Shown here one piece after another: positions 10,336-18,307 of a DNA stretch of 64,000 nt. Both the position numbers and the translations under genes were made by a program. Location of the stretch: assembly GCA_002286855.1 (NCBI GenBank), contig NRSV01000030.1, forward strand, positions 186,001-250,000. Reading direction: 5' to 3'. Source of the DNA: Bipolaris cookei (Eukaryota; Ascomycota; Dothideomycetes; Pleosporales; Pleosporaceae). A model generated the notes under the pieces. The model was not told the origin of the DNA. It was given only the letters and a program-made list of their open reading frames with translations, and made no database searches. How positions within the stretch are numbered: the stretch's first letter is position 1; every line of letters begins with the position of its first letter.

Positions 10336-10882
10336 AGGGAAGCGAGGACCGGATCCTCGAGGGAAAGGAAGTAATTAAAAGAAGGATCGAGAGAATCAGC
10401 CTGTAACCAGCCCGGATCAGTCGGCGGTCTGGATGACGATGGTTCTACAGTTGGAAGGTCCGTACCACCAGGAGCTGAGCTCCCCTCGGTCTGCTCTTTC
10501 GCGCGGCCTTGAACGGCAAGAATTGCAAGATCACGACGAGTATAGGAACGCTCTCGCTTTTTCACCTCAAGAATCTCCAGCCTTTGCTGCGACAACTGTG
10601 CTTCGAGACGAACGACTATTAATTCCTTCTCTTCGCATTCCTCCTGCACTTTTTTTTTCACTCTTACTCAGAAACAAACAAATTGCAGTCAGCACCGACC
10701 GAAATACAACCAGTATAGCGACCCGAGGAGGTCTCAACAAAGCAACGAAGCTTCTTCTCTTCACAACGTTTACACCGGAAGTCCATCTCGAGACCTTCCT
10801 GCTCAGCACGAGTGGCACGAGCACGTTTCTGTTCAGTCGAAGATTGAGGACGGGGACCACGGGGCTTTTGTACCTTGGGCAT
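10336..10882 (-). pseudogene. Retroelement-associated zinc-motif protein remnant
   Basis: From ATG 10882 the frame reads MPKVQKPRGPRPQSS. A Cys-rich segment follows (CKRCEEKKLRCF then GCISVGADCNLFV, i.e. CX2CX6C..CX6-7C). A stop or frame break comes at 10664, after which the frame continues as a coiled, charged region (VQEECEEKELIVVRLEAQ) ending with ..TDPGWLQADSLDPS. I believe this belongs to the accessory ORFs often seen next to gypsy-type elements in Pleosporales, but I cannot name a domain. A partial second copy is on the + strand at about 9955-10165. Confidence 0.5.
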
Positions 10883-11097
10883 GGTTAGGAAGGCTAGCGG
10901 GAAGAGACGGCTACAACGAGTGGGCGCGTTCTGACCGTATATGCAGCCAGCGCCACAAACAGCGGCATTGGAAAACGATAATCCAGGATATCGAGACGAT
11001 AGCCCTAAGGGGGAGGGAAAAACACGACAAACAGCAAGAGATCAATTTTTGGAATTCAGTCGTTTTTTCGCATTCAAACGCTCGCTCTTGACGCCAA

Positions 11098-12584
11098 TTG
11101 ACTAGCCAGCACTCAGCCGTAGCGCCCACTGCGACTGACGTGCCATGGCGACACCGTGACCTCAGCAGCCCGTATGGCCAACCCCATTCCGCGATCACGC
11201 TATACGCCTCAGCACCTACCTTCAGGACGCGCTTAGCATTCTGCAAACCGAGGCCAAAGCGACTTCGGACAACACCGCGCAAATGCTCAACGCCATCAAA
11301 CAAGAACTCAAGACCGAGCTTAAAAACACAGCTGACACTGTCCATGCAATCGCTGCAAACGCACAACTAAACACGAGAGCTGGAGAGGAGGCAAAGACGG
11401 CGGCTAAACAGGCGGTAGAGGTAGGCAAAGCCAGTCTAGAGATAGTAAGACGGATCAAAGATGCAGGACCACAGACGGGCGACACGCTCAGTTATGCTGC
11501 GATGGCAGGGAGGGGCGCGACGCTAGCAGATACAGCGAATACACAAGTTCCTACAATGCTTTCTTTTCAGACGCAGCGTGAAATCATAACTATTAGAGAC
11601 CCCAATACAGTGCAAAGTCTGCGGGCGATGAACCCGCACAACCTCATTGCGCAGAGCGGAAATGAGAATATAGCCAGCATCAAGGTGCTCTCTTCGAACC
11701 AGCTGAAGAGCGGCGACCTTAGCATCAAGACAGCTACCAGCACTGATGTAGAAGCACTAAAGCAGCTCGCCGACGATTGGGTCCACCCCGTCGGCAACAG
11801 GGCCACCCTACGGATCATGACCTATGACAACATTGCACACAGTATACACACTAGCACAATCGACATGACTAGGTTCGAAGAGACGAGAAATCAGCTACTG
11901 CTGGACAACAAGCCGTTCATCCTGCAGGCAGAGATCAAGTACATAGGATGGCTAACATGCAACGCACCCACCAAAGCCGCCTCTAGCGTTGGTATAGAGC
12001 TCAGTAAGCCAGAGGACGCCAACAATATTATCGACGAGGGCCTAATCTGGCAGGGCGAGGTCTTTCAGTGCGAGGGATACGAGCGACAGTGTCGAGTGAA
12101 GCAGTACTTCAAGTGCCAACACTACAACCACATAGGAACCTAGTGTAAGGCAACAACCATATGCGGCTACTGTGCGCAAGAACACGAAAGTCGAGACTGC
12201 CCGTCGAAGCTCGACCGGACTGTCCCCAGGAGGTGCGCCGCCTGTTGAGGCGAATATGAAGTATGGAGCTACCAGTGCCCTATTAGGAAAGAGGGGAGGG
12301 CGAAAGCGAAGGCTGCATACGACATGCACCCGTACTACCACCTGGTCACGGAGACAGGAAGAACGACCCCACTAGAAGAACCAGTTACCGCTATCCGTAG
12401 GAGCAGACTCACGCAAGCCGCTGTATCGACGCAGCCAACACCGATCACCAGGAACCGATCTCAGACTGGACGAGGACAGAAGAGGACCAATGCTAGAACC
12501 ACTGTTAATTCAGCAGAGCAACAGAACCCGCCGACACAGGCAAACGACAGCCAAAGGCCGCAGAGGCACATCACGCCCACTCGG
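11098..12584 (+). pseudogene. Tad-like non-LTR retrotransposon ORF1 (gag-like), truncated
   Basis: A + frame beginning before 11283 encodes a long amphipathic/coiled segment (MLNAIKQELKTELKNTADTV..) followed by a region typical of LINE ORF1 proteins of fungi. It ends in a series of CCHC knuckles: CRVKQYFKCQHYNHIG-stop-C, CGYCAQEHESRDCP and CAAC-stop-GEYEVWSYQC. The two stops fall inside knuckles and are consistent with CAG-to-TAG and TGG/CGA-to-TGA changes. ORF2 (endonuclease and reverse transcriptase) is absent. The frame instead runs into pogo-type copy A at about 12585. It is an orphan, immobile fragment. Confidence 0.8.
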
Positions 12585-14346
12585 AAACCTCTTTTTTCCA
12601 GTAGCGTCTATAGGAGCCTTAAAGCTCTTTCTTTTACCTCTTTGGGAAGTTTTGAGAGCTTTTTGAAGTTGTTTCGTAGCGTTGCGAGCCGCAATCCTGG
12701 AGGCCTTTTCAATAGCCTTCTCCTCCTTCTCCTTCTGCCTCGTTAGGCTCACTGGAAGCCTTACTTGACGCCTCTGCTCTTTCTCTTTCGCCTTTGCCTG
12801 CTTTGTCTCCTCACGTTGCCTCATCGTATCAGCTTTTTGAAGTCGTAGCTGCTCCTCCTCGTCCTCCTGGAGATGCAGGCGATCGCGCGCCTGCTGCACC
12901 TTCCTTGGAGACCAGAATACAGCTCCACTGTGATACTCTTCAGCCTCCTGCAGGGGTAGAGGCTTGCCTCGTTTCCTGCGTGTTCTCTCATCGACTAGAA
13001 CCTCCCTCAGCTTCCTCGCTTCCTCCTTGAGGATACTGTTTTCAACTGAACTTGAGTGAATAACCTGGCTTAGCCTTTTAACCTGCCTATCGTCTTGATC
13101 AGCGACTACCTTACGTAGCAGACGCTCTGTATTCCTCCAATCAGAGGCATTAAGAGCTGAGGAGTCACTGTCACTAGTAGGATCAAGTATAGCAAAGCGC
13201 TGAAGGATTACTTCTGGGTTAAAAGGCGATATCCCTGTAGCCTTAAAGGCGTTGAGGATTGTCTTTTCTTTGAAGGAGGCCCACCAGGCTTGGTGAAAGA
13301 GAGGAAAGAAGTCTCTTTTACTCATTGAAGTAAGACCTTGGCTCCTATCTATGAAGGCAGAAACCTCATTTGAGTACGCTGTTGAGAGAGGCTTGAGCAT
13401 GCTGACGTCGAGAGGCTGTAGCGTGTGGGTTGAGTGAGGAGGATATACTGCGAGGAGGATCTTGTTCTGATCACAGTGTTCAATAAAATTTGTTATTAAG
13501 TGAGATCCATGGCCGTCAAGGATAAGTAATCGATAGGAGGAGCGAGCCTTCGCCCTTGTACTGCAATCGAACACCTGTTGAAGCCACGCGAGGCCTATCT
13601 CATGGTTTTTCCAGTCGGAAGGTGACGAGGATACTCGAATTTGGTGTGTATCTGGGTCGAGGGCCTGCAGCCAGGTGTCCTGTATCGATCCTGAGGCTGA
13701 TTGATAGACAAGGGCAGGCTCGAGGTAAGATCCATCAGCGCAAATACAGGCTAGGAGCGTTATCCACTGGCGAGAGCCATACTGTATAGTACTCCTGATC
13801 CTTCTATCCTTATACGAGGCTCTACTAAAGATCCTCCTTGAATGACTCACTACACCAAGCATGAAGCCCTTCTCATCCATATTGCAGATATGACGCGCCT
13901 CGACGTGATATTGATCAATTTTATCGCTTAGGAGGCTAAATTAGAGGCTGTACCTACTCCTAGAATCAGCTTTGTGACGACAGTTATCCATGCTTACTGC
14001 CCACTTTGAGATAGGCTGATCAGGATAGCGCTGAACAAAGCGACTAGCCCAGTGTACTCCAACCTCTCTCTTGGCGATCTGCGACGCAAAATTGCGTATT
14101 ATTGACTGAGTAGGTGGTAGGCCTCTCTTTGTCAGTCGATTGATGTAAGCTATTGAGGCCTGCTCTTGGTGTGGGTGAAGGAGTTGTCGTTTTTGGTTGT
14201 CTATTGTGGGTGAGGTGCAGCGACCTTGGTATCTCCGGATGAGCGTAGATCGAACGATACCATTTTTTTGCAATTTCAGTATATGTAAAAAGTTCTGCAG
14301 GCCCTAGGGTATCAATAGCTGCAAGCTCAGCCTCAATATTAGTCAT
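12585..14346 (-). pseudogene. pogo/Fot1-type transposase, copy A
   Basis: The frame begins at ATG 14346 (MTNIEAELAAIDTLGPAELF). It breaks at a 7-A run (plus-strand T run 14263..14269), continues as NGIVRSTLIRRYQG through the HTH/CENP-B region and hits TAA at 13943..13941. The DDE domain then stays open from MDEKGFMLGVVSHSRR: LLILDGHGSHLITNFIEHCD carries the second Asp and PPHSTHTLQPLDVSMLKPLS follows. The C-terminal tail is basic and coiled. Both lesions are shared with copy B, so neither copy encodes a complete transposase. The last residues run into flanking LINE sequence. Confidence 0.88.
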
Positions 14347-14408
14347 GGTAGTGGAGATATGAGGTGCTAACGTTGTGTTGATTGCGAGCACGAAGTGGTA
14401 GGGCACGG
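12585..14408 (-). mobile_element. pogo/Fot1-type transposon copy A, missing its left TIR
   Basis: The right end (gggcacgg followed by TA at 14409-14410) matches the terminal inverted repeat of copy B. The left end stops inside the transposase C-terminus at about 12585, where LINE ORF1 sequence begins, so the left TIR is gone. From 12897 to 14280 the sequence is base-for-base identical to 40377..41760 of copy B. Outside that tract the two copies differ at many positions. Confidence 0.88.
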
Positions 14409-14410
14409 TA

Positions 14411-15529
14411 GCGCCGTACAAAGGCTTTTATTCAGAGCTGCACACTATTTTTGTCCCGCCATAAAGCACCACAGAAACAAACCAAGATGTGTACGTAACG
14501 TAAGATGTATTGATGCTTAGCCAAGTCTTTGCGTTATACTAGGCAGAGGTATCTAAAAGCAAAGTAGCAGGCTTTCGGTTTGAAAGTACGTACCAACCGT
14601 TGTAGCCATGCTCTCACCAGGTCCGTTGTATTAACAAGGGATGCCTTTAGTCTCCACGTTTGCCTACTTTTCAAAAATGTAGCCAGCTTTTTGTCACTGT
14701 TTGGCGAAATCGTTACAGCATTATGATATGCGGCAAACATGCTAATGAGTTTATATGGACAGTGTTTAATCCGTAGAGTCGTTAGATAAATGTAATAAAG
14801 GGGACATGTAGATAGCTATGGATAAGGTGAAGAAATAACGCATCCAAATTGAGTGTGTGTAGTAGCGAGGGATGTGACATTACTTAGCTTGCTCTACCTT
14901 TTCTATGGATAAATACACATTTTACAGAGACCAATAGGAAGATATGCTTCATTATTATTATTAGGTAAGTGAGGAATGGTGAGTTGGCGAATCTAGGGTA
15001 GCAAGTAGGTACTGACTACCTAGATGCAGGGTTAGGGCCGACTTTTATGGATGAGAACTAATCGTTGCTCTACATACGAATGCGCACCACTGCCGAAAAA
15101 CACATCATGTACGTACAGCAGTCTCTGATACATATCACGAGAGATGAGTTAGATGAAAGTTAAGATTGAGGCAGCCGCAAGCGGTATTTTGCATCTGAAG
15201 CTTAGCTGCTGATCGTTCTCTTTTTAGTTTGGAAAATAGCTTTTACGAACGAAAGGATGCGCATTGCAATCTTTCTCAAATCCTAATGGCTCTGCTTTCA
15301 AAAAGACCGTAACCGTAGTGACGAGCGACCTAGTTGGTGAATAAATAAGCGATCAGAAACTTTTATTGTCAGCATGCGCAAGGATACCTAGAAGACGTTT
15401 CCTGTCGTTCCCCTGGGTTGAACTTTAAGGCTAGACCATGTTAAGTATTTCATTTACTAGGTGTTGCTAGCGAATCAAGTCAATGCTTGACTAGATACAT
15501 CTAAAGTGTCTTTTTCTTGAATCTCAACA
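14411..15529. other. Intergenic region between copy A and the Tc1 element
   Basis: No gene, RNA or repeat structure is evident. A short antisense frame at 14534-14740 shows no domain. Confidence 0.55.
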
Positions 15530-15531
15530 TA

Positions 15532-16888
15532 CAGTCACACTTCAAAAGTCTGTGCCGCTAAGCGCTCGGGCCACCATCACCACTTTTTTCCCACAATTTC
15601 AACGCTATGCAACTCCACCAAACTAAGTCCAAAAATAATTTTGAAATAATCAAACTGTAGCTACAGATCTCAGTATTTTGTTTGATATCCTTTTGCTCTA
15701 CGGACAGCGGCGAGGCGGCGCGGCATACTCAAAATTAGCTTCGTAATCAAAGAATCAGGTATGGCTGACCACGCCCCGCGCAACCCATTTTCAAACTGCT
15801 CCCACTCAATATTTGTGTCGCCTATGTAGTCAAACTCGGGATAAAGCTCATGAAGTTTCTTTTTAAGTGCCCACCAGAGGTGCTCGATAGGGTTGAGATC
15901 TGGAGAATATGGTGGCCAGTCGATCGTTTCTATCCCATGAATTCTCAACCACTGTTGTGAGATTCGAGCAGTGTGGATACGCGCGTTATCCCGCATAAAT
16001 AGCTCGCCGGCTCTATAGTTCGGTAGTAGCCCTTCCTTAAGCGCTTTTAAGTAGCTCCGTGCCGTATATCCAGCTCGACGCCGTGATGAGTCTCGTTTCA
16101 TGATCACCAGAGGGCTACGGCCTACAACACCATCAGAACCTATCCAGATTGCAGCCCACACCATACGAGCGGGCTGCCGGCCAGTAGGGACAGCTTCTAT
16201 CATCTTATGAGACCATTTTTGCTCTGGTAATCGCCATACCCAAGTAGCGTTATGGCCAGATCCGCGGGCGATACTACACTCGTCTGAAAACTTCAAAATA
16301 GTCTGCCCACCCCACGTGAAATTACGCCAACGCTGCGCAGAAAGTAGACGTTTTTTAGCTGCGATCTTGGTGATAAATGGTCTGCGCTTTGCTCTGAACT
16401 TATGGTAATCTATTTGAGCAAGTACTCGTTGAATTGTGGCTCGAGAGATAGTGGAGTGGCTGGTGTTACTATCCCATAGGTTGGCCTCGCGATATAGAGC
16501 GCTATATTCGATTCTAGGATTTCGTTTAACGACTCGAAGCAGCTGACGATGATCTCTACTAGTTAATTTAGGTGGGCGGCCTATCCGATCGCGCTTTATG
16601 TAGGTGCCTTCGGTTTCCCATCGGTGGATAACGTTGGATACTGCGCGTCGCGAGCAGCTCAGACGCGCCGCGATTTCTGTCGTTCCGCATCCAGCCTCTG
16701 CTTGTGCCAAGATATATATGCGTTGCGCTTCTGACAATTCACCACCTGGTATTCGATTACGCGAAATTTCAGTGCAAAAAGATCTCATTTGGATGGAGTT
16801 GTTTGGTGTTAAAGAAGAGACTACTCTATGGGAATTGGGATGGTGGGTAGGCCCGTGCTCAGGGGAACAGACTTTTGAGCTAGTACTG
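15532..16888 (-). mobile_element. Complete Tc1-type transposon with intact transposase
   Basis: The element starts CAGT at 15532 and ends ACTG at 16888, flanked by TA on both sides (15530-15531 and 16889-16890). The inverted ends share CAGT, then TCAAAAGTCTGT and the following CC.CT.AGC.C pattern over ~40 bases with several mismatches. The 1357-bp length, TA duplication and CAGT termini are classic for Tc1. The single transposase gene inside is uninterrupted. Confidence 0.92.
15670..16788 (-). CDS. Tc1-type transposase, intact
   Basis: A 372-aa DDE transposase. I start it at ATG 16788 (MRSFCTEISRNR); an upstream in-frame extension exists but has no ATG and crosses the TIR. The N-terminus carries a paired-type helix-turn-helix (SEAQRIYILAQAEAG, then LSCSRRAVSNVIHRWE) and an HTH_Tc3-like segment (GRPPKLTSRDHRQLLRVV). 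The catalytic triad is visible in KFSDECSIA (first Asp), ELFMRDNARIHTA (second Asp) and PYSPDLNPIEHLWWALKKK (Glu). No stop or frameshift is present, unlike every other transposase in this window. The element may be recent and still competent. Confidence 0.93.
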   Translation of the reverse strand: MRSFCTEISRNRIPGGELSEAQRIYILAQAEAGCGTTEIAARLSCSRRAVSNVIHRWETEGTYIKRDRIGRPPKLTSRDHRQLLRVVKRNPRIEYSALYREANLWDSNTSHSTISRATIQRVLAQIDYHKFRAKRRPFITKIAAKKRLLSAQRWRNFTWGGQTILKFSDECSIARGSGHNATWVWRLPEQKWSHKMIEAVPTGRQPARMVWAAIWIGSDGVVGRSPLVIMKRDSSRRRAGYTARSYLKALKEGLLPNYRAGELFMRDNARIHTARISQQWLRIHGIETIDWPPYSPDLNPIEHLWWALKKKLHELYPEFDYIGDTNIEWEQFENGLRGAWSAIPDSLITKLILSMPRRLAAVRRAKGYQTKY

Positions 16889-16989
16889 TATTTTGTCTGG
16901 TTCGCAACACAGCCGTCGTGTACCAAGCAATGCAGTACAAAGACGCCTCCAAGACCAAAAAGATACCCTCAATAATGTCAGCATTGGCC

Positions 16990-17560
16990 ACGGCTTCATT
17001 CACAGGAATACCTACTTCAGGTACCGTGTCCAATTCGCACTGCCCATAAAAATCTCCTTGCTCGAAGTAGGCTTGGTCATCTGTGGGACCGCTTCCAAAC
17101 TGGTCGCTCTCATCTGTGAAAAAGCAGGGCTAGGGGCATTCAGCATCCTCGGAGACTCGTCGAGTACGCATTCGGCTCAGTTCAAGTCTGACATGACTTA
17201 GATCGATAGTTTGTCGCAATAACTCGCATAATGCCGCCGAGCCAGTACCCAGTAACGAGCGGCCTAATTGGCGCCATGTTCGGAACTTTTATCACTATGG
17301 GGTCTTGATTGGCGGTGCCCTTGTCTCCAACACCATATAACGATGGTATCGCTGTATCAGCTTGCTCACTGGGGGAGTTGCCATGATACTCCGCACATTC
17401 GTCGTCACATTTCTCACTATTGCACCGAGAATTACGAAGCTGACACAGTGTAGTGAACAGCGGCTATGTGTCATGGCCTTGTTCATCGTCATGGCAATCC
17501 CACCAATTGCCTTCTGCGACCCAAGAGGGGTCAAAAGTTGCCTTCTGAGAACCGGAAAGA
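16990..17560 (+). pseudogene. Decayed MFS (DHA/14-TMS-type) transporter
   Basis: Separate frames keep recognisable pieces of a multidrug MFS transporter in the right order. FALPIKISLLEVGLVICGTAS followed by ..ALI resembles TM2-TM3. PVTSGLIGAMFGTF and, after a frame change, LIGGALVSNT match the motif-C region, and GGVAMILRTFVVTF matches the next membrane span. Stops and frameshifts separate the pieces and no full-length gene can be assembled. The intact Tc1 element ends ~100 bases upstream, but no 5' half of the transporter is seen on its other side, so insertion cannot be shown to be the cause of decay. Confidence 0.6.
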
Positions 17561-17569
17561 CATGACATT

Positions 17570-18307
17570 TCGGAAATCATCTTAGGTTAGCCTGAACGGG
17601 TAGGTTCGTGTGGTGGGGTTATTGGTGGGTCTATTGGTGGCGTGCTTTTGGTCGCGCATAACGTTAATCATGTTATCGCCCAGAAAGAGTTGGATAATCT
17701 ACGCTACAGCAAAAGATCCCCAAATAGCGCCGAAATTGTTATCAGTGCAACAGATAATAACCGCTACACAGTGGTCAATGGATGCGCAAAGTGAAGAAGC
17801 GCATCAGCCGTCAAGTGCTTTGGTTGCGACACTCCAGGCCGACCAGAATATCAAAGCGTTGCGATGAAAGAGTTACTCCTTTAAACTTTACTACCTTCCA
17901 GTATAGTTCATAGTGCGTTTTCTAATACAACAATACATCGGTCGTCTCTAACCCGAGGGTAATGTACGAAAAAACCCCACTTTACCATGTATGTATGAAG
18001 ATCCCCTTCCAAGCTTCGTTTACACTCGTGCCCCCGGTTTGCCGAGCTGGCGCCAGGCGATTCCAAGTAAGTATCTTTGAAGCACACCACAAGTATAGGT
18101 TCTTGCGTGCAAATTGATAACCGGTTAGGCTGCCCCAAACGTCATGGTCGACCGGTTGTTCGTACAAGTTTGCTCGGTGGAAAGAGCACGAAGCCGGGTA
18201 AATGGATGGAAGATCCAGATACATATTACTGGTATTTCGTACCAAAATGAAGCAGGACAGGCTTTCTAGCTGGTTGCGACAGCTTCCGCTCTTTTTCTTG
18301 TCCCAAA
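17570..18307. other. Intergenic region and promoter of the PL26 gene
   Basis: No gene is supported. The 3' part is presumably the upstream region of the secreted lyase gene; no clear TATA element was identified. Confidence 0.5.

Larger units (their letters stand above)
9790..11059. repeat. Large imperfect inverted repeat built from retroelement remnants
   Basis: The segment starting near 9790 (aaaaattgatctctcgctg.., reading +) recurs near 11059 reading on the - strand. Both share a pyrimidine-rich tract, a block around the gggctatcgtctcgatatcc core, and then the coding segments RDLAI(F/L)AVQ, AKEQ(A/T)EGSSAP and TDPGWLQADSLDPS. The left arm ends near 10165 and lacks ~330 bases present in the right arm (the zinc-motif ORF). 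Between the arms lies a chromodomain fragment. The arms could form a long hairpin transcript. The outer boundaries and any target duplication were not resolved. Confidence 0.75.

Noticed and set aside
14263..14269. Programmed ribosomal frameshift at the 7-A run of the pogo-type copies
   Set aside because: The same frame is closed by a TAA about 320 bases downstream, so a shift alone would not give a functional transposase; simple decay is more economical.
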